Source: Fistulifera solaris (lineage: Eukaryota > Bacillariophyta > Bacillariophyceae > Naviculales > Stauroneidaceae). From it: a stretch of DNA of 64,000 nt. The stretch's first letter is position 1. Each line of letters begins with the position of its first letter. The notes under the pieces are model-generated. The model was not told the origin of the DNA and did no database searches. It worked only from the letters and a program-made list of their open reading frames with translations. The stretch covers positions 1 to 64,000 of the forward strand of contig AP026136.1 in NCBI GenBank assembly GCA_030295235.1, written 5' to 3'. Positions 40,168 to 51,208 of this stretch are shown in pieces. A program made the position numbers and the translations under genes.

Positions 40168-41522
40168 AGCAGTTACATGATAGATTGGGCCACTTTAATT
40201 TTCCTTGGATTCAGCGACTCCAGCGAGTTCGAGAGGGGGATAGAGTGCAGGAGCCCATTTTGCGAACAAAATACAAGTCTACGTCCTCTTGTGAGCCGCC
40301 GATCTGTGCATCATGTCAGTTTGGCAAAGCAAAACGAAAGGCTATTGGGACAGAAAACAAATCGAAAGTCCCAGAGAGAGATGGTTCGTTGAAAGAAGGT
40401 ATCTTGACGCCAGGCCAGATGGTATCGACGGATCAGTTTGTGTCAAGTGTATCTGGAAGGAGGTCACATACTTATGGGAAAGAGCAAGAGCATGACAAGT
40501 ACAAGTGTGGTACTATCTTTGTGGATACGGCTACGACATATTTGTTTGTGCAGAATCAAGTGTCTACTTCGTCGACTGAAACTATTTGATCAAAACATGC
40601 GTTCGAGAGAGAGCTTCGTTCGTATGGAGTTGAAGTCAAGGAGTATCGGGCTGACCTAGGAGTGTACAAGTCAAGAGAATTTCTGAGAGATTTGGAGTTG
40701 CAAGGACAGCGAATTCATTTCTCAGGTGTCGGTGCACATCACCAGAACGGAATTGCAGAGAATGCGATCCGAACCGTGACAGAAAGTGCAAGGACTATGT
40801 TATTGCATGCTATGATTCACTGGCCGAGTGAAACGTCGGTGGACTTATGGCCGTTTGCGGTGGACTATGCTGTGTATTTGTGGAACAGATTACCAAAGCA
40901 GGATTCAGGACTGGCACCAGTTGAGCTACTTTCTGGAGTTACGATGGATACGAGTGTACTTCAGCCGAATGAGAGTCTTCGGGTGTCCGTGCTACGTTCT
41001 GGATACTAGGATTCAAGATGGAAAGAAATTACCTAAGTGGAAGCCAAAGAGTCGCGAGAGGTCAATTCTTAGGGATGTCAACGCGACATGCAAGTACGAT
41101 TGGGCTAATTCGGAATTTGAGAACGGGAGCGGTGTCGCCGCAATTTCATGTGGTGTCACGATGATTTGTTTACGACGATTCCGTTGATTCCAAAGCCTGA
41201 TGTAGAAGAGCCGGAGCCAAAGAATTGGGAAGAGCTATTGACTTTTAGCCGGGATAAAGTTGAGACGGAGGATGGTGAAGAGCTACCTTTGTTGCATGAA
41301 GACTGGCTTACCGATAGCGAAAAGAAGCAGAGAGAGCTGTTGTTGAGACGACGAGTTCAGGAAAGGAATTTGACTCCAGGGCCTCGCCATCGAGAGCCTA
41401 GAGTTGAGCCGAATCAGATTCATGTGGATCAAGATCAAGATGATGTTCCTATTTTAGCTCCAGAGAGAGATGAGAGTGATAGCGATGAGGATGTGGAAGA
41501 GTCTGCTCCCCGTCGGAAGTGA
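40125..41522 (+). pseudogene. pol: Element 2 integrase and linker, in broken frames
   Basis: The HHCC zinc finger is LHDRLGHFNFPWIQRL followed by CASCQFGKAKRK. Catalytic positions show STDQF in the first frame, the middle Asp as RADLG, and HHQNGIAEN. The element 1 counterpart of RADLG is RTDQG, so this position matches, but the neighbouring residues differ. The WPFAVDYAVYLWNRLP block and an acidic linker follow. Confidence 0.88.
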
Positions 41523-41671
41523 GAGACCGCGACGTTGGAATCGAAAATACTTTGGTTCTGATTTCGTGAATAGGCCTGTTAGCAAAGGAAGATTCTATGG
41601 GCCAGATGATGAAGTCCATGTTGCAAATGACGATATTACTGAGTTCGGAAAAGAGACCGAGTCTGAATTGA

Positions 41672-43402
41672 TTGAGAAAGTTAAAGAGGAGTTTGGTCTA
41701 CCGTCGGAGAACGATGCTTTTCTGGCGAAGTCTGGATTTTGAAGATGATATCTTGTCGCAAGGTAATTGGGGTGCGCATGCATTGTTGATGCGATCGAAC
41801 GTTGATGAGAACGGGTTGCTCGATGATTTGCATCCTTTGGCGTTTGCTGCAAAAGCGAACAACGAAGACACTCCAAACTATTATCAAGCGATGAATGGAC
41901 CCAATAGTGAAGGCTATCGTCAAGCGATGGTCGAAGAGATTGAATCATTAGAGAGTTTGGATCCTTGGGACGTGGTTCCGAGATCTGACGCAGTTGAGAA
42001 AGGAGAGCGAATATCTTGCCGAGTACTTGGGGCGTTTAAATGTAAGAGATACCCCGATGGTCGGATCAAGAAATTTAAGGCGAGATGGTGCATTCGCGGA
42101 GATCGTCAAATTGAGGGCGTTGATTTCTTTGAGACCTATGCCCGGTGGTTTCGTGGAGTACTGTTCAAGCTTGTTGTTGATTCTGTCAATCGTCTTGGGC
42201 TTAGCTACGAAGCAAGTCGACTACACGTTGGCGTTTGTGCAAGCTGACCTGAACGAGGAAGTGTTCTGTGAGATGCCGAAAGGGTTCGAGCGTCCGGGAT
42301 ACATTTTGAGATTGAAGAAAAGTGTTTACGGGTTAAGACAGAGTCCCCTGAACTTCTTTAATTGTTTGAAGAAAGGATTGGAAGATCGAGGATTTGTTCA
42401 GTCGAAGAATGAACCTTGTTTGTTTATGTCGAAGAAAGTGATTTGTTTAACCTACGTTGATGATTGTTTGTTCTTCGCTCGACGAACGCGACATCGATGC
42501 AGTGATTGATGACTTACGTAACAACGAGAAGTTCCAGAGGTTTCAGTTGAATATTGAGGATGATGTTGCTGGATTCCTTGGGATTTTGATTCAAAGAAAG
42601 GATGATGGATCGATTGAGCTATTACAAGAAGGATTGATCGATCGGATTTTGGTTACTATGGGTTTACAGGACTGTCGGACGAGTTCGACACCTGCTGAAT
42701 CGAAAACGTTAGGAAAGGATCCTGATGGAGAAGATTGTGTTGAGAAGTGGTCGTATGCCTCTGTTGTCGGAATGATGATGTATTTGGCGTCGAACTCTCG
42801 ACCAGATATTGCATTTGCGGTGCATCAATGTGCGAGGTTTACGCATTGCCGGGGCGAGTGCATGAGATAGCATTGAAACGAATTGGTCGATATTTGAAAG
42901 CTACCAAAGATCATGGGATGATTATTCGTCCTGATAAGGATTTGAGATTGGATCTATATGTGGATGCTGATTTCGCGGGATTATGGAATTCTGAAGACGC
43001 GAACAATCCCTCTGACGTGAAAAGTCGAACTGGTTATGTTATTACGGCTTGGAGGTGTTCCGGTACTTTGGGGATCAAAATTGCAGAGTGAGATCTCATT
43101 GTCTACTACGGAAGCGGAATTTATTGCTGCATCTATGGCGATGAGACAGTTGTTACCTGTACGAAGTAATGGAAGAGTTGACAGAGCATCTCAAGATTGA
43201 GCGGAGTGCCGAGTCTACTGTTTCTATTGTGTGGGAAGACAACAATGGAGCGCTTACTATGATGAATAATTCTTATCCAAAGATGACCCCTCGGACAAAG
43301 CATATTGGTTGCAAGTATTGGTGGTTCATTTCGCATATCAAAGATGGAGAAATCGAAGCGAGACGAATCGATACGGCTGAGCAGAAAGCGGATATATTCT
43401 GA
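41672..43402 (+). pseudogene. pol: Element 2 reverse transcriptase and RNase H, in broken frames
   Basis: Motifs in order: SLDPWDVVPRSDA, FKCKRYPDGRIKKFKARWC, KQVDYTLAFVQADLNEEVF, LKKSVYGLRQSP, LTYVDDCLFF (YVDD), ASVVGMMMYLASNSRPDIAF, LYVDADFAGLW, SRTGYVIT, TEAEFIAASMAMRQ region and KHIGCKYWWF. Frame changes occur near 42000, 42250, 42490, 42850, 43050 and 43150. Confidence 0.92.
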
Positions 43403-43518
43403 AGGGCTTATCGAAGGGAGAGTTTGAAACAAAGCGCAGGTTATTGATGGGTTGGTGAGACTTGTCAAGTTTATATGTTTAGAGAGACTTAGGATTTTAG
43501 GAAGAAGTTCGAAGCTAC

Positions 43519-43531
43519 GATTGAGAGAGAG
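43519..43531 (+). other. Polypurine tract of element 2
   Basis: GATTGAGAGAGAG lies immediately before the 3' LTR, as in element 1. Confidence 0.8.
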
Positions 43532-43735
43532 AACAAGACTTATTCAGTCATGAGTCGAAATGACACGTGTGACGGACTTACGTCAGTGTTGCCGAAGAGC
43601 AATCTTGTTCGAACCAGAAGTAGAGTAATCTTTTATTAAGAAGTGTTGAGTTACCGATTGGCTTTGTATTCGAAGTTGATCTTGTTATTGCGGTTGTTCA
43701 TTGGATAATCGCTCAGAGGAACATTTATCTTCGCA
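43532..43735 (+). repeat. 3' LTR of element 2 (204 bp)
   Basis: Direct repeat of 37103-37304, with a two-base insertion (ACACGTG for ACGTG) as the only difference seen. It is followed by the ATTCG target duplication at 43736-43740. Confidence 0.95.
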
Positions 43736-43740
43736 ATTCG
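43736..43740. repeat. Target-site duplication of copia element 2 (ATTCG), right copy
   Basis: Matches 37098-37102. Confidence 0.85.
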
Positions 43741-44038
43741 CGCCATTTTCGTTTGTTCTCGTTGACAACAAACGCACAAAAAATCCTTCCGTTGACATTC
43801 ATTCGGGTAGCTCGTTACTATCGGCTTTGATGTGAAACAGTCATTTACGAATAGGATGTATAGACATTTTAGTATTATAGAAGTCCCAACGCGAAGGAAA
43901 AAATTGGCGGGACGCGACGGAGGGAGTCAACTCGCCTCTCACTCTCTTTGCGATGATGAACGAACAGCTTCCATTTATTGAAGAACAAATCCATTCAATA
44001 GAAGTCCATATTGTCATTAATTTCTTTCATAATTAAGC

Positions 44039-44386
44039 ATGATAAGCATACCGCAAGCCCCAGCTAGTTTCAAAATCAGCGGGAACCCGACCGCATTAGT
44101 TCAGCGCTTCATTCGGAGGACGCCTTCCACGGACAGCTCTTCCAGCCTGCTTTATCTTCGCTCCGGTAGCTGCGATGAAGATTCTCTCTCTCCTCCGACC
44201 TCGAGTGCTCGCAGTGAAGAGGACTTGATATTAATGGAAGGAGGACTTTTGGGAATATCACAAGGCGCAGAGACATCCCAATCCGCCATCGCCCAACCCG
44301 TGCAAAACACCGCTAGTGTTCCTCAAGCACCATCGACCGCTTCCGACGTAGATACTATATTATGGGCGAGCTCCATCGTGCAGTAA
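44039..44386 (+). CDS. Small Ser-rich hypothetical protein
   Basis: A 115-residue frame, MISIPQAPASFKISGN..., with Ser/Thr runs (TPSTDSSSSLLYL), an acidic part (SGSCDEDSLSPPTSSARSEED) and no known domain. Composition is like that of disordered regulatory proteins in algae. It could be a real small gene or a chance frame. There is no supporting neighbour information apart from its position in otherwise gene-free DNA. Confidence 0.35.
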   Translation: MISIPQAPASFKISGNPTALVQRFIRRTPSTDSSSSLLYLRSGSCDEDSLSPPTSSARSEEDLILMEGGLLGISQGAETSQSAIAQPVQNTASVPQAPSTASDVDTILWASSIVQ

Positions 44387-45286
44387 AAATGAGCTTGCTG
44401 CGTAGGACCTTCTTCATAGCCTCGCCTGATTGATTCCCAGCATATTTGGCGATCTTCAACCTGCCTTGGAATACTTGCGTCAATAGAACGCATCATTCTC
44501 TATACGTCATCGCTCATACTACTTAAACATTTAGTACCTTTCGCTTATTGGCTTCATTAGCATTGTTGTGTCAGAAGCATTCGAAGCAAAGTGATCGCTC
44601 GCTCAACGACGAATGTTGCAAAGACTGACTACCGGTCATGGGTCATTCTCGCTTTTCGTACGCTGTGACTTCGTCAAAATTGATCTTGTTGGCAGGTTAA
44701 GCTTGGCAATTGCTTAGGCACCAGATTTAAAGAATGTTGTCAACTTAGAAGGAAGATGTTACGTTATGAAGACTGGCCTTCATTGAGTCACGAAGAACTG
44801 TAACAATGATCTAATCAGGTTTTAGTAGATAAAGATACAAGCACAACACGAAAAGCTCTGATCATTTTTGAATGATGCTCTTGATAATTATTGATTTCTC
44901 TGGCTAGACGAGGATACAAGCACATCACAAGAAGAACTGATGCTCTTGTTATTTATTTATTGCTCTGGCAATGCATAGGCAATAAATCCCTCGTGAGATT
45001 AATGAGCTGGTTTCAGGACTGATTTCAGTCATGTTGCCGTGTTGGCTTTTGCTTACGTCACTTCTGGTGTCGCTCACTTTTTCTCGCGTGCCTCAACGTC
45101 ATTCGTTTACATCTCGAAAGAAGTTGCACCGACAGCATTAGAAACGACCATCATAACAAACAAAGCAAGTGACAAATAATACTTGCATCTCGTAGAGCCC
45201 ACAACTAGTGTGCTGACAGGTTCTATTTTCTGGATTCGAATCGAAGCAGGTCTCCTAGGTTACGGACAAAAACGATCAGAGCAAGC
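44387..45286. other. Intergenic with a weak direct repeat
   Basis: About 900 bp without a gene. Two imperfect copies of a ~90-bp stretch (GATACAAGCACAACACGA... and GATACAAGCACATCACAAGA...) begin near 44832 and 44911. The 3' end is the promoter and leader of the phosphatase gene. Confidence 0.55.
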
Positions 45287-46294
45287 ATGCGATTTTCTCG
45301 TATCATCACTGCAACTCTAAGTGTTGCCTCTTCACGAGCTTTTACAATTCCTCGTAACTCCTTCTCTTCGTCGACGCGCTTGTTTCAAAGCGTTCCTAAA
45401 CTGACGGATCCTTCTTTCCTCATGGATCAAGTTGATGTCTTCATTTTCGATTGCGACGGAGTCATCTGGAGAGGAGATTCCTTAATTGACGGCATCCCTG
45501 ACACGCTCGAGAAATTGCGAGCCGCCGGCAAGCGCTTGTTCTTTGTTACCAACAACTCTACCAAGTCACGTAAAGGATACAAAAAGAAGTTTGATTCGCT
45601 CGGTTTGTCAAATGTTCCTGCTGAAGAAATCTTCTCGAGTTCTTTCGCAGCGGCGGCGTACTTGGAAAAGACGCAATTTGCGGCCACCAACAAGAAAGTC
45701 TATGTCATTGGAGAGATGGGCATTTGCGAAGAGCTTGATCTGATCGGTGTTCCGTATTTGGGAGGTCCTGCCGATAAAGATTCAGTGGCCGATATGGGAC
45801 CGGGAGGTATGTTGCATGTTGATGAATCCGTGGGTGCCGTGGTGGTCGGATTCGATCGTCACATCAACTATTACAAAATTCAATACGCACAGTTGTGCAT
45901 CAATGAATTGGGGGCGGAGTTTATTGCGACGAACTTGGATGCTGTGACGCACTTGACCGACGCACAAGAGTGGGCTGGAAATGGAAGTATGGTTGGAGCG
46001 ATCAAGGGATGCACTGGACAAGAACCGACAGTAGTTGGTAAACCGAGTCCGCTCATGATCGATTATATGGAACAAAAGTTCGGGTTTGATCGCTCACGAA
46101 TCTGCATGGTGGGTGATCGCTTGGATACGGATGTTTTGTTCGGAAAAGACAACGGCTTGAAAAGTTTGCTTGTCCTGAGTGGTGTCACGTCAGAAGAGAA
46201 ATTATTGTCTCCCGAAAACAAGATCAAACCGGATTTCTACGCCGAAACAATCAATGATTTCTTTTCGCAGGTTCCCGCTGAATCGAAGACATAA
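45287..46294 (+). CDS. Phosphoglycolate phosphatase-like HAD phosphatase, plastid-targeted
   Basis: A 335-residue HAD-superfamily (class II, PGP/4-nitrophenylphosphatase type) enzyme. Motif I is FDCDGVIWRG (nucleophile Asp55 and Asp57), motif II TNNST, motif III Lys in VVGKPSP, and motif IV MVGDRLDTD. The first ~30 residues (MRFSRIITATLSVASSRAFT) form a signal peptide ending in SRAF, which fits import into a secondary plastid. There it would dephosphorylate 2-phosphoglycolate from the Rubisco oxygenase reaction, the first step of photorespiration. Mitochondrial or cytosolic paralogues exist in algae, so the substrate is inferred from family and targeting. Uninterrupted single exon. Confidence 0.9.
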   Translation: MRFSRIITATLSVASSRAFTIPRNSFSSSTRLFQSVPKLTDPSFLMDQVDVFIFDCDGVIWRGDSLIDGIPDTLEKLRAAGKRLFFVTNNSTKSRKGYKKKFDSLGLSNVPAEEIFSSSFAAAAYLEKTQFAATNKKVYVIGEMGICEELDLIGVPYLGGPADKDSVADMGPGGMLHVDESVGAVVVGFDRHINYYKIQYAQLCINELGAEFIATNLDAVTHLTDAQEWAGNGSMVGAIKGCTGQEPTVVGKPSPLMIDYMEQKFGFDRSRICMVGDRLDTDVLFGKDNGLKSLLVLSGVTSEEKLLSPENKIKPDFYAETINDFFSQVPAESKT

Positions 46295-47113
46295 TTTAAT
46301 GGTGCAGTACTCTTTGCATGTGCTATCAGTGCCTATGAATGTGTCACGTATCTTTACGCTATATAGTTCAAATTGAACTGTTTATGTGTAGATGAAAAGT
46401 AATTTAACCTGAAAGGTCGAAAACGAGATAAAACCTTTGTTGTATAATGTGGTTTGGAGACGACTTCTAGCTAATCAACAAGGCATAATGCGTTTCTACA
46501 ACAGAATAATCATCTTCACTCATCCCACTGAAGTTAATTAGTAGGCGAAAGACTTTCTTTTTATCAGAAACTGTAATAGTATGATTTAGATGCAATTCAG
46601 CGGTTGGGAGCACGATAATTTCCTACAGGTACTCCGTGTTAGCTTGAAACTCGCACCCTAGCTCACGACTCCTCACCAAACACATGTGTGTCTGTACTTC
46701 GTCAGAGAGCAGACCCGCATGAATTCCGGAAGAAAAACGCCATCTGGCAGCAGTCAGACTGTAGATAGAAGTGTACTCCGTTTCTGCCGGACTAATGAAC
46801 ATCGACGAATGGTTTTGATCCATGACGACACAGTCTGTCCAGTCTCCAGTCTAGACCACATTGTACTATCACTTTGACAAATGGCAGCTGGCCGATGACG
46901 ATGTCGTTTGGTGAATTCTCCTTTCGTCCAATCGCAGATGGTCGCGCAAGTTCCGACCCGCAAAACGTATCTTCTGCGCGCAGATCTGCCGATGGAGATG
47001 ATGATGGGATGTGTGTGGGATCCATCGTCGAAATCGACGCCCTCAAAATTGAATCCGCATATGCGTTGCATTTCTTGTTTCACCTGCAAACAAATCATCT
47101 ATTTTTATTCACC
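46295..47113. other. Intergenic, HSF promoter and leader
   Basis: No gene is supported. The HSF frame remains open upstream to 46874, but that part has no homology to HSF and looks like 5' leader. Confidence 0.5.
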
Positions 47114-47944
47114 ATGATAGAAGAAAACGACTCAGTAGTTCCCTACATCGACCATTCGAGGGATACACCGAAACCAGGGCTTCGCGATCGCGCAAAGACC
47201 TGGTTTTTGAATCGTTTGTACGGGATGCTCGAAGATGCCGACGCTCACAACATTGCTCATATTATTTCCTGGCAAAAACACAGTCGAAGTTTTGTTATTC
47301 ACGACAACAAGAAACTACAAGCCATTCTTCCTAACTATTTCAACATAACCAAGACTTCGAGCTTTTTGAGGCAACTCAATATTTACGGTTTCTCTCGCAT
47401 CGTCCACGGGCCTGATGCTGGAGGGTACTACCATGAGCGCTTTCTACGGGGTATGAGATGGCTGGCTCAAACGATAACTCCTTTTAAGGTAAAGGGAACA
47501 GGAATTCGTCAAAAATCAAAGCCCCATCCTGATTTCAGCGTCATGGCACCGATCATTCTTCCTTCTTCCAATCAGCACGAGGCAAAGTCTCACATGACTC
47601 ATGATGCATCACATCCGGGATTGTCACTACCGCGCTCGCTTTCGGTTGTCTCGAACGAGGAAGATCAATGGATGGTTCCGGCATTTAACATGCCTATGCT
47701 AAGTTCGGCTCGAGGCAGTTTGAATAATCTGGTGGATACCACGCCGCTGATGGAAGAGTTGATCTCCGGAGAGCCACAGACCGTTGATCATGTCGACTAT
47801 TCCAAAACGACAGAAGAGGTCGACTGGCATTGGGAAGAAGACGACGTCCAATCTGCCATGTACGACTTGGTTCATAAGCCTGCTGGCATCAGTTTTGATC
47901 GATTTCTACAAGATCTGGCTTTCGAGGAAAGGATTCAGAATTAG
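47114..47944 (+). CDS. Heat shock factor (HSF) transcription factor
   Basis: A 276-residue protein with an N-terminal HSF DNA-binding domain, residues ~20-120: FLNRLYGMLEDADAHNIAHI, ISWQKHSRSFVIHDNKKLQ, ILPNYFNITKTSSFLRQLNI and YGFSRIVHGPDAGGYYHERF. The recognition helix region SSFLRQLNIYGF is intact. No clear heptad-repeat oligomerisation region follows, and the C-terminal half is acidic and disordered (TTEEVDWHWEEDDVQSAMYDL), perhaps an activation domain. HSFs are the largest transcription factor family in diatoms. The start at 47114 was chosen because the homology begins soon after it; the open frame upstream to 46874 is rejected. Confidence 0.9.
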   Translation: MIEENDSVVPYIDHSRDTPKPGLRDRAKTWFLNRLYGMLEDADAHNIAHIISWQKHSRSFVIHDNKKLQAILPNYFNITKTSSFLRQLNIYGFSRIVHGPDAGGYYHERFLRGMRWLAQTITPFKVKGTGIRQKSKPHPDFSVMAPIILPSSNQHEAKSHMTHDASHPGLSLPRSLSVVSNEEDQWMVPAFNMPMLSSARGSLNNLVDTTPLMEELISGEPQTVDHVDYSKTTEEVDWHWEEDDVQSAMYDLVHKPAGISFDRFLQDLAFEERIQN

Positions 47945-48165
47945 GTACTTTGTAGAATGATAATTATGTACATGAAACGTTTTTGGTATGTAAAGAATGA
48001 ATTATAGTTGAGCTGAGTAATGAAATATTGCGCTCGTATGTGCAGTTCATTGCGCATTGGGTAAGTAATTACAATATGTTCAGTAGGCGTTTGAGCCCAC
48101 TCGTCCTTGTGGATCGTTCAAATAGGCCAACGATGCTTCGATTACGATAGCTTTCGATAGAAGAG

Positions 48166-48615
48166 CTAGTCAGTCATAACGATGTCTCCTTTGTCAACAT
48201 CAAGATCCTTGTTGGCAGAAAAATCTTCATCTCGAGCCGTTTCGGACAGATCCGAGGCAAAGAATAAACATCTTACGAGACCACTATGGTGGCCATATGG
48301 GTAAATAGCCTGGCGATTGTGAGGTGAGTAGTGCACGTTGAACTGCTCGCGCACTTGCTCCAACAATCGCTTCTTGATAGCGTGCTGCTGTGATTGATGC
48401 TCACTTGTTTGCCATCCAATACAAGGGAACCCATAGAGAGCCGCATCGACCGAGCTCGAGCCAAATCTATCTGAGAACCCTTTTTGAGTACACACGCCCA
48501 TGTTCTTCCGTTCATTCGCTTCGAACGCTTCCATGTTTTGTATCTCCGATTCCAGAGCCTTCGTGGCTGGGCCTAAATGTAGTCCTGACTCAATGTTGCT
48601 CCGCTTTCTTGCCAT
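48166..48615 (-). CDS. Hypothetical protein, 149 residues
   Basis: Starts MARKRSNIESGLHLGPATKALESEIQ, with a charged helix, a Gly/Ser part (FGSSSVDAALYGFPCIGW) and a His/Gln-rich stretch (SEHQSQQHAIKKRLLEQV). It ends acidic (SANKDLDVDKGDIVMTD). No signal peptide, membrane span or known domain. Single exon. Coding character is moderate, and the gene could be part of a larger spliced one. Confidence 0.45.
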   Translation of the reverse strand: MARKRSNIESGLHLGPATKALESEIQNMEAFEANERKNMGVCTQKGFSDRFGSSSVDAALYGFPCIGWQTSEHQSQQHAIKKRLLEQVREQFNVHYSPHNRQAIYPYGHHSGLVRCLFFASDLSETARDEDFSANKDLDVDKGDIVMTD

Positions 48616-49383
48616 CGATTGCTGCTATTTGACTTGTTGTAGAATGCGAAACTTCTTATGATGTTTGGAGTCGTTGTTGTAAAAATATGCTTGAAGAGAT
48701 TGGTTGGCAATATCATATTATCAGAGAGCTCTTTGGCCCTTGTGAAGGCAGCTGACAAATATAGAATTTTTACCAAGAACGTCAACCGGTGCTCAAATTC
48801 AAAGGTGATTTATAACGAAGAACACGGCTCGCCTTCTGCACTTTCCGAGTGTTTGTTCCGTCAAGCGTATCATTTAGCAGTTCGTTCTTCCGAAAGAAAC
48901 ATTTCTTTTATTCTTCCGTAAGTTTCGATACCTTCGGTCCTGATTCCGATGGCAAATTGTACAAAATACAAAACGGGAATCGGATCGAGTCAGCAATCGT
49001 CAGCACAACAGACACAATACACAAAGAAACATGACTGAAAGGCAAGAGCCAAAAGGATGATTACAAGTATATGTTTGGGATGTTTACTTTATTCTCTAGG
49101 CACGAGTCACGAGCTATGCACATTCATTTAAGTCGAAGGAGCAAGAAGTTCAAAGTAAGCCATAGTACGATCGCGTCGCACACTGACAATCGGGGCGTTG
49201 ACTGCCTTGACCGATGGATTGAGTACGAAAATTTAAGCACTGAACATTCATGTTATTGACGGTACCTTGCCGAATGAGAAAATTAAAAACACTTATCAGA
49301 TTCAAAACAGGCGTTGTAAACTCTAAGCTTCAAACGCTGAATTTCGGTTGAATATTGCTCCCTGTCGTAGATTAGAAACGACG
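48616..49383. other. Intergenic
   Basis: A short plus-strand frame (48658-48921) has a hydrophobic start but no other support. No repeats or RNA genes recognised. Confidence 0.45.
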
Positions 49384-50292
49384 TCATCCAAGCACACCGC
49401 TTTGTAGACAAAATTCGTACACGCTAGGGCGGTAATGATACAAGTAATACTCCAACTTTCCCATTGCTACGGACGGCTCGACTGTGATAGAAGCTGGATC
49501 TTGAAGTTTTGCCGCCCATTCTCGAACTTGCGAGCGAGCTGCCTCGACACGAGTTTCATCTTCGACTACCATTTCAACTTCACCCACCGCATGACCAAAG
49601 TCGGTCTCATCCAAATCAACCGTGACGTCTAAAATGGACCATGAAGTTCGTCGAGCGTATATTCTGGCTAAAGGTAGAAGCTGCGATAATAGCACATCGT
49701 TTGGAATTTTCGGTATTGTGTGATTGCGAATCATCAGCTCTGAATTGACGTCAAGAAAGTTGGGACACTCGTTGCAACGAGCCGAATTCATCGGCGAGGA
49801 GATATAAGACACAGCCTTTGCCAAAGCGGGCACGCCTTCAATTTCTACGTAAACAGTAGTCGCTGAGGCCCCCGAACCGTCACGCGGATTGCTATCGGTT
49901 CGTTGCCCTATTTTGATTTGCCACCGGCTTATGTCATCAGTAACGCCGTTCCTTTCCGGCTGACGGCAACGTAACCAGACGTTTTGTTGCAGTAATTGCA
50001 GTGAAGGGGTATCAAAGTACCAATCGGTCATCTCCATGCAATGCTGTCTCGCAAATCCCCATTGCATTAGACGCTTTTCAATGTCACACGGAACGACAAA
50101 CTTCTCTTCAATCTCAATAGTAGACGACTTGGTTGCAGAATGAGCTTCCAAATACATTGTAACACGATTTTTGACAAGAACACGCCGATATCCTCGGGAC
50201 TTGCGTACGAAAAATGCTCTGCGAAAAGCTCGCACCGATAGAATCGTCGTTGCGATGCAAATTAGACTGACGGCTACCGAAAAGACCTTCAT
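49384..50292 (-). CDS. CYTH-domain (triphosphate tunnel) protein, thiamine-triphosphatase-like
   Basis: A 302-residue protein. The CYTH signature E-x-E-x-K appears as EIEEKFVVP at the start of the domain (about residue 60). It is followed by TDWYFDTPSLQL, VWLRCRQ and SRWQIKIGQ, then late acidic/basic strands (DVTVDLDETDF, VGEVEMVVED). This is the beta-barrel tunnel that binds triphosphates with Mg2+. THTPA-type members hydrolyse thiamine triphosphate or inorganic triphosphate. The N-terminus (MKVFSVAVSLICIATTILSVRAFRR) is a signal peptide with an RAF-like junction, so plastid or secretory targeting is likely. Single uninterrupted exon. Confidence 0.85.
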   Translation of the reverse strand: MKVFSVAVSLICIATTILSVRAFRRAFFVRKSRGYRRVLVKNRVTMYLEAHSATKSSTIEIEEKFVVPCDIEKRLMQWGFARQHCMEMTDWYFDTPSLQLLQQNVWLRCRQPERNGVTDDISRWQIKIGQRTDSNPRDGSGASATTVYVEIEGVPALAKAVSYISSPMNSARCNECPNFLDVNSELMIRNHTIPKIPNDVLLSQLLPLARIYARRTSWSILDVTVDLDETDFGHAVGEVEMVVEDETRVEAARSQVREWAAKLQDPASITVEPSVAMGKLEYYLYHYRPSVYEFCLQSGVLG

Positions 50293-50544
50293 GAAACCCT
50301 CCTACGCTCTCGGGCCTTGACCTTGTTGTGTGTGTGTGTGTGACTAATTAGCTGAATCGAGTGAATGATGAATGTCAAATTCCTAACGATCATATTTATT
50401 ACCCCGTATTTGCGGTTTTGCGATGATCGAGGCTCGATGCTCGATGCAAAAGCGGGTACCGCTGCGTCGAAATGACAAAACAACTGTTTTAGCAAATTCC
50501 AAGACACGTTTCGACACGAAAGCACTGAGGAACTATTACTCCTA

Positions 50545-51208
50545 TTATTTATAGCTAGCATAGTTTAATAAAGAAAGATGTCCCATTTTGCTCAGGGTTG
50601 TGGAATATCCCTGCACTTTTGAGCGCTCTGATTGATCAGGAGATCGGATTCGAGGAGGCAGTCGATGCTTCAGAGGAGACACATTATCGACTCCGTCGAT
50701 CCAACGATTGCGGGGCTTGATCGTATCTTGAATGTCTGGAATGGAAGGCTTTCTTGCTATTTGTTTTCGCGGAGAAACGTCCCGTTCGTCGCCCGATTCC
50801 CACCGATTGTGGGGAGGGAACAATTTTCATTTTCACAACCTGCTCCAAGAAAGCCATGTCGGCACTGTCGATAGAACTATCATCATCATCGCTTCCACCA
50901 GAATCACTTTCCGATATGTCACTGATTGATGTTGAATCCACCATGTCGTCCGGAACTTCAAAGGAAATAATCTTCCGAGGAGATGATTTGTCGATTGATA
51001 GCTCATCGCGTATCTGAATCGATACACAAGTCGGTCTGTTACGACGTCTGGAAGAAGCCATGTCATACCAGTTCCTGCAAATGGAAGCATCTGTGGAACA
51101 AGGAGGAATATCGACGACTTGTCCTCGGTTTGACTTGATAAAGACTTGTTGAAGAGACGATGGTACTCTCGTACGGATGATCGGAGGAGGATGATTGCCT
51201 CTGGGCAT
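50545..51208 (-). CDS. Hypothetical disordered protein, frame broken near 50824
   Basis: The upstream frame 50684-51208 starts MPRGNHPPPIIRTRVPSSLQ. It contains a basic part, an acidic Ser/Asp run (DSGGSDDDDSSIDSAD) and the helix FLEQVVKMK. Removing one base from the T4 run at 50824-50827 lets it continue in the second frame. That frame encodes two copies of a V-S-P-x-K motif (DERDVSPRKQIARKPSIPD; VDNVSPLKHRLPPRIRS) and ends at 50545. The shared motif on the second side supports this reading. No known family. The true start may lie in an upstream exon, since an AG acceptor-like site precedes the first Met. Confidence 0.5.

Larger units (their letters stand above)
37103..43735 (+). mobile_element. 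Copia-type LTR retrotransposon, element 2
   Basis: A 6633-bp element on the plus strand with 202/204-bp LTRs that differ only by a two-base indel near 37135/43565. The order is primer binding site (37305-37318), gag, membrane-segment region, protease, integrase, reverse transcriptase, RNase H, polypurine tract (43519-43531), 3' LTR. It is homologous to element 1 throughout the proteins but has unrelated LTR sequence, so the two belong to the same clade but to different families. The coding region is cut into more than fifteen frames. Confidence 0.95.

Noticed and set aside
46874-47113. N-terminal extension of the HSF gene by 80 residues
   Set aside because: The extension has no HSF homology and reads like 5' leader. 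The Met at 47114 lies ~20 residues before the DNA-binding domain, as usual.
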